DNA from: CAG-841 sp963656825
Lineage (GTDB): Bacteria > Bacillota > Clostridia > Oscillospirales > CAG-272
DNA length: 5,145 nucleotides
Direction: 5' to 3'
Assembly (NCBI GenBank): GCA_963656825.1
Contig: CAVKJG010000069.1
Location: forward strand, 1-5,145
The translations under genes and the position numbers were made by a program. The notes beneath the pieces are model-generated. The model was given only the letters and a program-made list of their open reading frames with translations. It was not told the origin of the DNA and did no database searches. This document shows positions 1-4,887 of the stretch, piece by piece. Each line of letters starts with the position of its first letter. The first letter of the stretch is position 1.

Positions 1-61
1 TCAGAATGTTTTTCTATGCGCCAGTCCCTGTGCGCCAAATGAAATATAAAATCCGCTTTTT

Positions 62-88
62 TTGCATTGTTCATACCGTTTTAATAAT
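62..88 (+). promoter_or_regulatory. Weak candidate promoter for the propeller-protein gene
   Basis: An AATAAT box at 83-88 is one mismatch from the -10 consensus. A poor -35-like TTTGCA/TTGCAT lies at 61-67, with 15-16 nt between the two. The surrounding 1-152 is AT-rich and carries no recognisable gene. The frame of the downstream gene stays open back to position 6, but that extension does not look like protein. The spacing is short and the -35 poor, so this is only a suggestion. Confidence 0.25.
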
Positions 89-152
89 TACGGATTATCA
101 TTATTTCAAAATAAAAGCGTTTTTCGCTTTATCAAACGAAAAGGAAAATATT

Positions 153-1187
153 ATGAGCAAACAAACCACCTCTTCCGGCAAAAAATCCGCGCTTAAAATT
201 GTCGGCACGCTCTTTGCGTGTCTTATCGGACTTTTGCTGCTTGTGCTTTTGTGCGGAAGATGTTACTTTCGTCTTCCGGTAAGCGAATATTACAGAAACT
301 CCGAAAAAGCCTTTGTAATTCCCGGGCTTTCCGACGGAATGATAGTTCAGGGGCTTGCATACGACGAAAGCGCAGACGAATTCCTCGTCACAGGCTATCG
401 CACAGACGGCGACGCGTCTCAGGTCAGCATCGTAGACAAAACAACAAAGAAAGAAGTAAAGCGCATTTCCCTTGCAAACGGCGACGGAAGCGCCTTTATA
501 GGTCACGTCGGCGGAATAACCCTGCACGGCGACTACATATACGTCGCCGACAGCTCCGGACTTATAGTCTATTCGTATGGCGATTTCAGAAACGCTTCGG
601 ACGGCGACGCGGTAAAATCAATCGGAACCTTCGGCACGAAAACCGACGATGACAACCTCCGCGTTTCGTTTACTCACGTCGAAGGCGACAGCATTTATGT
701 GGGAGAATTTTATCGCGAAGAAAACTATCCTACGCCGGACAGTCATAAATACACAACAAAAGCCGGCGACAAAAACACTTCACTTATTCTCGAATACCGT
801 CTTGACGCTTCTGCCGAATTCGGAATATCCGCAAAAATAGAAAAGGCATACTCCGCTCCCAATCTCGTTCAGGGAATATGCTTTGACGAGCATGGCAGAA
901 TGTATGCTTCAACTTCCTACGCTTCGGCTTTTTCTCATATTTATATCTATAATCCCGCCTCTGCCGAAAGCCAGATAACCGTTCTCGGTCAGACCGTACC
1001 CCTTTATGTTCTCGATTCTTCCACTCTCTGCGACGATATAAAAGCGCCTCCGATGTCGGAAGAAATAATAATTATAGAAGGCAAACTTTACACAATGTGC
1101 GAATCCGCAACGAATAAATATATATTCGGCAAGCTTACATCGGCAAAATACTGCTATGCAACGGACATTTCAGAATATATAAAATAA
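153..1187 (+). CDS. Membrane-anchored extracytoplasmic protein, probable beta-propeller fold
   Basis: Function is not recognised. The 344-aa product has a short basic N-terminus with K10-K11, one hydrophobic helix at about 13-35, and then a hydrophilic domain of about 300 residues. It is probably a signal anchor with the bulk outside the membrane. The domain alternates short beta-strand-like segments with polar turns. The motif V-Q-G-[LI]-[AC]-[YF]-D-E occurs twice (65-72 and 239-246), each time followed by a strand resembling reading a value out. Similar H-V-x-G-containing strands start near 118 and 175. This is the pattern of SMP-30/NHL-type propellers, but no catalytic set can be named. 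ATG 153 is preferred over the open frame from 6 because AAGGA (141-145) sits 7 nt upstream and the anchor then falls at the N-terminus. The gene stands alone and is followed by its own terminator at 1193-1225. Confidence 0.85.
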   Translation: MSKQTTSSGKKSALKIVGTLFACLIGLLLLVLLCGRCYFRLPVSEYYRNSEKAFVIPGLSDGMIVQGLAYDESADEFLVTGYRTDGDASQVSIVDKTTKKEVKRISLANGDGSAFIGHVGGITLHGDYIYVADSSGLIVYSYGDFRNASDGDAVKSIGTFGTKTDDDNLRVSFTHVEGDSIYVGEFYREENYPTPDSHKYTTKAGDKNTSLILEYRLDASAEFGISAKIEKAYSAPNLVQGICFDEHGRMYASTSYASAFSHIYIYNPASAESQITVLGQTVPLYVLDSSTLCDDIKAPPMSEEIIIIEGKLYTMCESATNKYIFGKLTSAKYCYATDISEYIK

Positions 1188-1192
1188 AAGTC

Positions 1193-1225
1193 AAAAAATC
1201 CTCGGGCAATGCCCGAGGATTTTTT
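1193..1225 (+). terminator. Intrinsic terminator of the propeller-protein gene
   Basis: Perfect 15-nt arms (1193-1207 and 1211-1225) surround a 3-nt AAT loop. The GC-rich core is CCTCGGGC/GCCCGAGG, and the right arm ends in a run of six T. It begins 5 nt after the stop codon at 1187. The flanking A and T runs could let it act in both directions, but the only gene ending at it is on the + strand. Confidence 0.93.
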
Positions 1226-1357
1226 GTATTGAAAAGCAAAAACAACGGTCTGAAACGATTTACGGAGTCAACCGCTTGCAAAAATTCTCATTACATCATC
1301 TTGATTTATCAATCTTATGTCAATATACTGTTTTGACCTTGTCGGTATTCACACAAT
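1226..1357. other. Intergenic stretch without a recognisable gene
   Basis: This AT-rich spacer lies between two convergent genes. The open frames crossing it have no ribosome binding site and no protein-like composition. A TTGACC at 1333-1338 could be a + strand -35 box, but the ATTATA or TTATAT 17-18 nt downstream would start transcription inside the following hairpin and leads to no gene. Confidence 0.5.
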
Positions 1358-1402
1358 TATATAGTAATAACCACCGGCTAAGCCGGTGGTTATTACTATA
1401 TA
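1358..1402. repeat. Long near-perfect palindrome, about 22-bp arms
   Basis: Arms 1358-1379 and 1381-1402 are complementary throughout around a minimal centre (GGC-TAA-GCC). The core is CCACCGGC/GCCGGTGG, with AT-rich outer halves reading TAGTAATAA/TTATTACTA. Neither side has a convincing T run. It lies downstream of the surface-protein gene, which reads leftwards, and could end or protect that transcript. The size and symmetry also fit a REP-like or IS200/IS605-type hairpin element. Which of these it is cannot be decided from one copy. Confidence 0.8.
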
Positions 1403-1441
1403 TTGATACATTTTTTGCGGTTATCCGATATTGCTTTCCCG

Positions 1442-1480
1442 TCGGCAGATGCGATCATAATGATTGCACCTGCCGATTTT
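1442..1480 (+). terminator. Hairpin with short T tract, possible terminator
   Basis: TCGGCAG (1442-1448) pairs with CTGCCGA (1470-1476). Inside this, TGC-ATCAT pairs with ATGAT-GCA through one G/T position. Four T follow on the + strand (1477-1480). No + strand gene is seen just upstream, so a terminator role is doubtful. On the - strand it lies in the 3' untranslated region of the surface-protein gene without a T run. Confidence 0.35.
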
Positions 1481-1533
1481 CTGCTCATATTATTGGTGCA
1501 GGTTAAATATTGTTGCTTTCTGCTGCACAGTTA

Positions 1534-3090
1534 TTACGCTTTACCCGTCCCTCTGTCAGAAGAATACAGATATACCACATATACTCCAAGAATCACCGCC
1601 GCACTGCCAAGCACTGCAAGCAATACGATCTGTGCCACCGGAATTACTCCGCCGAACAAGCCTGCCGCCGCATAAAGCTTTTTGCTTTTGCTCTTTGTTT
1701 TTCTTTTTTTGCAGGCAATAAGTATAATTTCAATAACAATTATTATTGCAAGAAGAATAATGAGCCACCATGCCGAGCCGGTGTTATCCACAACGATTGA
1801 AAATTCAGACAATTTGTCTACGGTAAACACCGCGTAATCGCCGTCTACCGTATATTCGACTTCCGTCACTTCGTCCCCGTGCAAGTGGAGAATACGGAAT
1901 GTTCTGCCTTTTGCGTCATCAGGGATAAGAAGCTTTATCGTAAGCTCTCCGCTTGGCTGTATGCTTACTCCGTCACTGTGAAGCGTGATGTCGTATACCG
2001 CATACACAATTTCATTGCGTTGTACATTTTCCTGAATTGCGGTCGGAACTTTTTCTTGTTTTACAATAACAAACTGTTCGCTAGGATCGGTGCCGCCTTC
2101 TTCGGAAATAACTACATCCGGCTTGTTTTCGTCACCGCTGTCAACAACTTTTTCAATAGTCGCCTGCTTGATTGTAAGTGTTGCCGTCATATTGGCAATA
2201 GTATCATAGTTTGCACTGTCGCCACTGAACTTCGCGATAACGGTGTAAACTCCGCTTTCCGTTTTGTCGTTATTATCATAAGTAACAGTTACTCCTCTCG
2301 GAAGTTTTCCTCCGATTGCAAGGCTGTGTTTCATGCCATCGTAAGTCACCGTATCGCCATTAAACGTTACACCGCTCATGTTGTAAGTGGCTTTCGCTAT
2401 GCTCCAAGCAATTTTGCCGTCAAACTCAGCAGCCCACTCGTAGTTTGCCGTGTCTTTAAGCGTGACCGTTGCCGTGTAGCTGCCTGCGTTGGTTTTCTTT
2501 CCGTCCGTTACGGTGTACAAATCACCGTCTGCAACGCCTGTCTGTTCCGAACCCGTATAAACAAGTCCGCTTGTTGCCGTAGGTACGGTTACTTTTGCTT
2601 TTGCTATACTCCAATCAGCTGTAACAGTTCCCGTGAAGTTGCCGTTTGCAGTGATTGTCAAACTGTATTTTCCTGCGTTTATTGCTTTGTTGCCGCTGAC
2701 ATTGTACGATACTTTCAAGCCGTCAACAGTTACCGAGGTTACAGCCTGCGTCTGCTCCGAACCGTTGTAGGTAAGAGCCGCGCCAAGCTTTACGAGCGCG
2801 CCCGTAATATCTTTTGCTTTTATCGTCAGCGTTGCCGACTTATCCGGAATAGCGTTGTAGTTTGCACTGTCGCCACTGAATTTTGCGATAACGGTGTAAA
2901 CTCCGCTTTCCGTTTTGCCGTTGTTTGTGTATGTAACAGTTACTTCGCTCGGAAGCTTTCCGCTGATTTCGAGGCTGTGTTTCTTGCCATCGTAAGTCAC
3001 GGTATCGCCATTAAACGTTACGCCGCTCATGTTGTAGGTGGCTTTGTTGACCGTTACAACCAATCTTCTGAACTCTCTGCTTGTCATCAT
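1534..3090 (-). CDS. Ig-like repeat surface protein, 5'-truncated, with C-terminal membrane anchor
   Basis: About 518 aa. After roughly a dozen N-terminal residues it is built of beta-rich Ig-like/MBG- and YDG-type repeats to about residue 305. These carry the motifs K-A-T-Y-N-M-S-G-V-T-F, L-x-Y-[NT]-G-S-E-Q-T, G-x-Y-T-V-I-A-K-F and A-T-L-T-I-K. A linker and a domain with Y-D-I-T-L-x-S-D-G and E-F-S-I-V-V follow. The C-terminus has a hydrophobic helix from W441 to about 460, a lysine-rich stretch, a second hydrophobic segment at about 480-509 and a short polar tail. This end is usual for clostridial cell-surface repeat proteins. No LPXTG is present. ATG 3090 (or 3087) is chosen because AAAGGAAGG (3099-3107) lies 8 nt upstream. 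No signal peptide is encoded, although such proteins must be exported. The 5' end is therefore probably lost and replaced by mobile-element sequence, possibly making a pseudogene. It begins 16 nt after the winged-helix gene and has no visible promoter of its own. Confidence 0.8.
   Translation of the reverse strand: MMTSREFRRLVVTVNKATYNMSGVTFNGDTVTYDGKKHSLEISGKLPSEVTVTYTNNGKTESGVYTVIAKFSGDSANYNAIPDKSATLTIKAKDITGALVKLGAALTYNGSEQTQAVTSVTVDGLKVSYNVSGNKAINAGKYSLTITANGNFTGTVTADWSIAKAKVTVPTATSGLVYTGSEQTGVADGDLYTVTDGKKTNAGSYTATVTLKDTANYEWAAEFDGKIAWSIAKATYNMSGVTFNGDTVTYDGMKHSLAIGGKLPRGVTVTYDNNDKTESGVYTVIAKFSGDSANYDTIANMTATLTIKQATIEKVVDSGDENKPDVVISEEGGTDPSEQFVIVKQEKVPTAIQENVQRNEIVYAVYDITLHSDGVSIQPSGELTIKLLIPDDAKGRTFRILHLHGDEVTEVEYTVDGDYAVFTVDKLSEFSIVVDNTGSAWWLIILLAIIIVIEIILIACKKRKTKSKSKKLYAAAGLFGGVIPVAQIVLLAVLGSAAVILGVYVVYLYSSDRGTGKA
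2170..2394 (-). repeat. Direct repeat copy 2 (MBG-type unit of the surface protein)
   Basis: This encodes the unit starting K-A-T-Y-N at residue 233. It closely matches 2821-3045 at the DNA level, offset by exactly 651 bp (217 codons). The stretches around 2335-2392 and 2206-2270 are almost unchanged from copy 1. Differences cluster in the segments encoding the G-K-L-P loop and the end of the unit. Outer limits are approximate. Confidence 0.85.
2821..3045 (-). repeat. Direct repeat copy 1 (MBG-type unit of the surface protein)
   Basis: This encodes the unit starting K-A-T-Y-N at residue 16, the first recognisable piece of the surface protein. It is in frame with the second copy at 2170-2394. 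The two copies are separated by two diverged Ig-like units. The left limit (3045) coincides roughly with the point where the gene stops looking like surface protein. Confidence 0.85.
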
Positions 3091-3106
3091 CGTAATTACC
3101 TTCCTT

Positions 3107-3385
3107 TCACATTCTGACTGCTTCCAGCCCGTCAATGGCGGACTGAATCTTTTTTACTCTGCTTTTCAACTGTACAATCGTGCGGTCAAGCTCTTCGCGG
3201 CTTTTGGCTATGTAGTAGCCGTTTCTGTCACTGCAAATCGGGACTCCCGCGCTGCGAAGCTCGTTTACCATTTCGCGGATCATCGTTCCCTTACAGCCAA
3301 GCCGTTCTTCTAATGCACGGCTCACAATCGCATTGTCTTTTCCATGATGTTCTCTTTCCAGAATCTTTTGTAATCTGTTTTTCAT
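3107..3385 (-). CDS. Small winged-helix DNA-binding protein of phage/ICE type
   Basis: 92 aa. Residues 18-48 form a helix-turn-helix: a helix at A19-L29, a turn at G30-K32, and a recognition helix with I-R-E-M-V-N-E-L-R. G-V-P-I-C-S-D-R-N-G-Y-Y-I (47-59) forms the beta wing. A charged helix (62-90) with coiled-coil character ends the protein. Small proteins with this layout are common in clostridial prophages and conjugative elements, near replication or early genes; the specific role is unknown. ATG 3385 is chosen over the longer frame because GGGAGGG (3389-3395) sits just upstream, although the spacing is short. The extra N-terminal frame lies in the structured region. That region's closing helix ends 5 nt before this ribosome binding site, so translation could depend on the fold. 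The TGA stop (3107-3109) touches the ribosome binding site of the surface-protein fragment. Confidence 0.82.
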   Translation of the reverse strand: MKNRLQKILEREHHGKDNAIVSRALEERLGCKGTMIREMVNELRSAGVPICSDRNGYYIAKSREELDRTIVQLKSRVKKIQSAIDGLEAVRM

Positions 3386-3400
3386 ACGCCCTCCCGGTGT

Positions 3401-3789
3401 AACTGAATACCCTGACTTCCCGTGGGCAAATGGGTATGTACAGAGCATACAGGTCCTGAACACTTCATTTCCGTATGCTCAACCACACCGCATTTGTCCT
3501 CGACACCCCCGGTGTTCTTTATATGGGAAGTCATCAGGTGTTCGGCTACGAACCGAATCCATAGGAATCTCACCTCTGCCGGGTACTCCGCCAGCCGCGC
3601 ATTTCTGCTACGGAAGTATCATTGTCCCTTGCGTTTGTCATCGCCCTCCGCGGGTAGTAACCCCGCTTCACTCAAGGTATCGTGTTGATCGCTCCCTCCT
3701 TCGGGAGATCACCGCGCACCTCTTGAGCTTGGCTTGTCCGCTCATCGCATACAACGCAGGTAATGTGCCTGATGAATGGGTATTCAGTT
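3401..3789 (-). ncRNA. Candidate large structured RNA, about 390 nt, closed by a 12-bp stem
   Basis: No credible protein is encoded here. Read on the - strand, the ends 3778-3789 and 3401-3412 pair perfectly over 12 bp. Nested inside are: 3525-3532 with 3414-3421 (8 bp); 3511-3515 with 3503-3507 (5 bp); 3491-3496 with 3427-3432 (6 bp), which encloses 3473-3480 with 3443-3450 (8 bp); 3571-3575 with 3536-3540 (5 bp), which encloses a 5-bp hairpin at 3541-3557; 3662-3666 with 3650-3654 (5 bp); and 3722-3727 with 3671-3676 (6 bp), which encloses a 5-bp hairpin at 3692-3707. The helices are mutually compatible. It lies between a sigma-like gene and a winged-helix gene on the same strand, so it is either a free RNA or a very long leader. 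Large phage and element RNAs such as ROOL and GOLLD share this closed layout. I do not recognise their consensus and do not assign a class. Confidence 0.6.
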
Positions 3790-3829
3790 GTCAAAGTTTT
3801 CAGAGAGGTTTTGCCTCTCACTTGACAAC
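3787..3829 (-). other. Hairpin just 5' of the structured RNA
   Basis: GTTGTCAA (3822-3829, read on -) pairs with TTGACAAC (3787-3794), and GAGAGG with CCTCTC (3814-3819 and 3803-3808) around a 5-nt loop. There is no T tract, so it is not an intrinsic terminator for the sigma-like gene that ends at 3857. Its 3' arm shares three bases (3787-3789) with the closing stem of the structured RNA, so the two helices must stack or compete. Confidence 0.6.
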
Positions 3830-3856
3830 GGACATTTTTCGGGCAAAAGTAAACCG

Positions 3857-4309
3857 TCATGCAAAAAATATTTTTGCTTTTTCTCTGATTTTTCGGAGTG
3901 TATTGGAAACCGCCTGCTTGGATATGCCCTGCTTGGCGGCAAAATCCGAAGGAATACCGCCCCCTTTAACGCAATATCTATACACGGCTTTTTGCAAAGG
4001 TGACAGAGAGCGAATGAAATTTACCTCCATGATTCCCGTCTGCACATCTTCCGCTAAGTTATAAGTGTCAGTCATCCATGTGCTGTTGTTTTCGTCGCCG
4101 ACAGCACTGTCAAGCGACAAAATTGATCCAAGTTCACTTTCTTCTTCAATATGGCGGCGCATCTTCTTTTCCTCATTACGCAGCAGTTTCATAACCTCTG
4201 CATCCACTTCTGTCACTTCTCCGGTTGCCTTGACTCCAACAAAGTATTTCTTGACCCCGTTTTCTTCGGTCGTCCAAAGATTGTAATCAAACTCTTTTAA
4301 TGCTTTCAT
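3857..4309 (-). CDS. Sigma-70 region-4-like regulator of mobile-element type
   Basis: 150 aa. The C-terminal third (about 98-145) reads like sigma region 4: a helix with L-S-P-L-Q-K-A-V-Y-R-Y, then a helix-turn-helix D-F-A-A-K-Q-G-I-S-K-Q-A-V-S-N-T-L-R-K-I-R (122-142). The N-terminal part begins F-D-Y-N-L-W-T-T-E-E-N-G and includes K-A-T-G-E-V-T-E-V-D-A-E-V-M followed by a charged helix. It lacks a recognisable region 2, so it may act as a partial sigma or activator rather than a full promoter-recognition factor. Proteins with this N-terminus and tail are familiar from clostridial integrative elements. The start at 4309 has AAAGGAG at 4319-4325, 9 nt upstream. That site lies in a hairpin, and the gene follows a terminator-rich leader, so expression is probably conditional. 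Confidence 0.85.
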   Translation of the reverse strand: MKALKEFDYNLWTTEENGVKKYFVGVKATGEVTEVDAEVMKLLRNEEKKMRRHIEEESELGSILSLDSAVGDENNSTWMTDTYNLAEDVQTGIMEVNFIRSLSPLQKAVYRYCVKGGGIPSDFAAKQGISKQAVSNTLRKIREKAKIFFA

Positions 4310-4314
4310 TTTTG

Positions 4315-4367
4315 TAATCTCCTTTCGATTTTTGAATTTTTGGTTGAAATCAAAAATCCGGAGATTA
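4315..4367 (-). promoter_or_regulatory. Hairpin sequestering the sigma-like gene's ribosome binding site
   Basis: Read on the - strand, TAATCTCC (4360-4367) pairs perfectly with GGAGATTA (4315-4322). Further in, GATTTTTG (4351-4358) pairs perfectly with CAAAAATC (4327-4334). The GGAG core of the Shine-Dalgarno site is in the 3' arm, 9 nt before the ATG. When folded, the site would be hidden, which suggests translational control of the sigma-like gene. Confidence 0.65.
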
Positions 4368-4406
4368 CGGGTATCGTGCTATGTAGGTCTGCCACACGGA
4401 CAACAT

Positions 4407-4442
4407 AAAAAATCCTTTCCGAAGCGTAAGCCTCGGAAAGGA
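4407..4442 (-). terminator. Intrinsic terminator (attenuator-like) before the sigma-like gene
   Basis: TCCTTTCCGA (4433-4442, read on -) pairs perfectly with TCGGAAAGGA (4413-4422). A further GC pair of bases closes a TTAC loop, and six T follow (4407-4412). It lies about 100 nt upstream of the sigma-like start, so full transcription of that gene must either pass it or start after it. Confidence 0.88.
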
Positions 4443-4444
4443 CT

Positions 4445-4474
4445 CTCATAGCCGTATGAAGCAAGTAAGGTCAA
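4445..4474 (-). promoter_or_regulatory. Weak candidate promoter between the two leader terminators
   Basis: TTGACC (4469-4474) is one mismatch from the -35 consensus. TATGAG (4445-4450) matches four of six -10 positions at an 18-nt spacing. Initiation would fall around 4438, inside the 5' arm of the terminator at 4413-4442, so such a transcript would not form that hairpin completely. This is suggestive only. Confidence 0.3.
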
Positions 4475-4545
4475 AAAAGCGCAAAACAAAAAAGCACCGC
4501 ATGACAACAAGGCAGAATCAAATTCCGCTACTTGTCTTCATACGG
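4451..4545 (-). repeat. Inverted repeat competing with the leader terminator
   Basis: The arms 4536-4545 and 4451-4460 (10 bp) and 4529-4534 and 4462-4467 (6 bp) pair with only small offsets between the two helices. The arm at 4536-4545 is the same sequence that forms the 5' side of the terminator at 4484-4550. The two structures therefore exclude each other. In - strand order the alternative partner is made after the terminator. Confidence 0.65.
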
Positions 4546-4550
4546 TGCTT
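4484..4550 (-). terminator. Intrinsic terminator after the zinc-ribbon gene
   Basis: Read on -, the 13-nt arms AAGCACCGTATGA (4538-4550) and TCATGCGGTGCTT (4492-4504) pair fully, counting one U-G pair. The loop is itself partly foldable (GACAAG with CTTGTTGTC). A T-rich tail, TTTTG then TTTTG, follows. It lies 65 nt after the zinc-ribbon stop codon and would separate that gene from the sigma-like gene unless read through. Confidence 0.8.
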
Positions 4551-4614
4551 GGGTAGTCCGATTGTATCGGCTCCGCTTACTCGCTACAAAGTGTTTGTTA
4601 TTTAGTTTTTGTCC

Positions 4615-4887
4615 TTACTCGGCAGAATGCACCGATGGACGCTTATAAGCTTTTGATGCATAGAAATAGGCAAGATTCAGTGGCGTAGTTGCTTTGCATT
4701 TCTGACATTTTGCAATCAGAATACCTTCGCGCATGCTCGCCGTCACAGTAACAAGTGGGGTACCACAGTAGGGACATAAAATCTCTCGGAATTCCATATC
4801 CGCGCATTGCTTTGCGGAGCGTTCGATTTTTTCCGTTATGTGTTCATTTGGAACATTAACCACGAACTTTGGCGATGTTACTGTCAT
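4615..4887 (-). CDS. Small zinc-ribbon protein, translationally coupled to the upstream gene
   Basis: 90 aa with two CxxC pairs, C-P-Y-C (38-41) and C-Q-K-C (61-64), 19 residues apart, which can form one zinc ribbon. The arrangement I-L-C-P-Y-C-G-x-x-L ... I-A-K-C-Q-K-C resembles the small Com-like zinc-ribbon proteins of Mu-like phages, known as translational activators. The likeness is only in the finger, so function is not assigned. The first 35 residues are polar and the C-terminal tail is basic. ATG 4887 is preferred to the frame opening at 4911 because GGGGGTG lies about 5 nt upstream and the start overlaps the previous stop as ATGA (4887-4884). That overlap suggests a shared transcript and coupled translation with the ImmA/IrrE-like reading frame. 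Confidence 0.8.
   Translation of the reverse strand: MTVTSPKFVVNVPNEHITEKIERSAKQCADMEFREILCPYCGTPLVTVTASMREGILIAKCQKCKATTPLNLAYFYASKAYKRPSVHSAE

Noticed and set aside
1333..1480. Small + strand RNA from a TTGACC promoter to the hairpin with TTTT
   Set aside because: The possible -10 boxes are poor and would start transcription inside the palindrome. No other support.
1276..1800. Several short + strand open frames near the palindrome and the 3' end of the surface-protein gene
   Set aside because: They have no ribosome binding sites, overlap each other and the convincing - strand gene, and are not protein-like in composition.
1879..3117. Long + strand open frame opposite the surface-protein gene
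   Set aside because: It is the mirror of a repetitive gene with low stop density. The translation is rich in Cys, Arg and Phe without domain order, and the - strand frame has clear Ig-like repeats and membrane helices.
3468..3537. Hammerhead-ribozyme-like CTGATGA (3531-3537 on -) followed later by GAAA (3468-3471 on -)
   Set aside because: Part of the CTGATGA lies in the 8-bp helix with 3414-3421, and no stem II joins it to the GAAA in the order required for a hammerhead core.
3541..3557. tRNA T-arm-like hairpin (5-bp stem, 7-nt loop starting TTC on -)
   Set aside because: The loop lacks the conserved A of the T loop, and no acceptor, D or anticodon arms surround it. It fits as a hairpin of the larger RNA.
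3401..3789. Group I or group II intron, RNase P RNA or tmRNA as the identity of the structured region
   Set aside because: No group II domain V, no group I core motifs, no RNase P conserved blocks and no tRNA-like end could be found by eye. The flanks are separate genes, not split exons.
3787..3792. TTGACA on - as the -35 box of a promoter for the structured RNA
   Set aside because: No -10-like hexamer lies 16-18 nt downstream, and the bases are part of a hairpin arm.
3422..3860. Short open frames on both strands in the structured region (for example 3422-3688 + and 3672-3860 -)
   Set aside because: The sequence is better explained by nested base pairing. The frames lack ribosome binding sites and have no recognisable domain.
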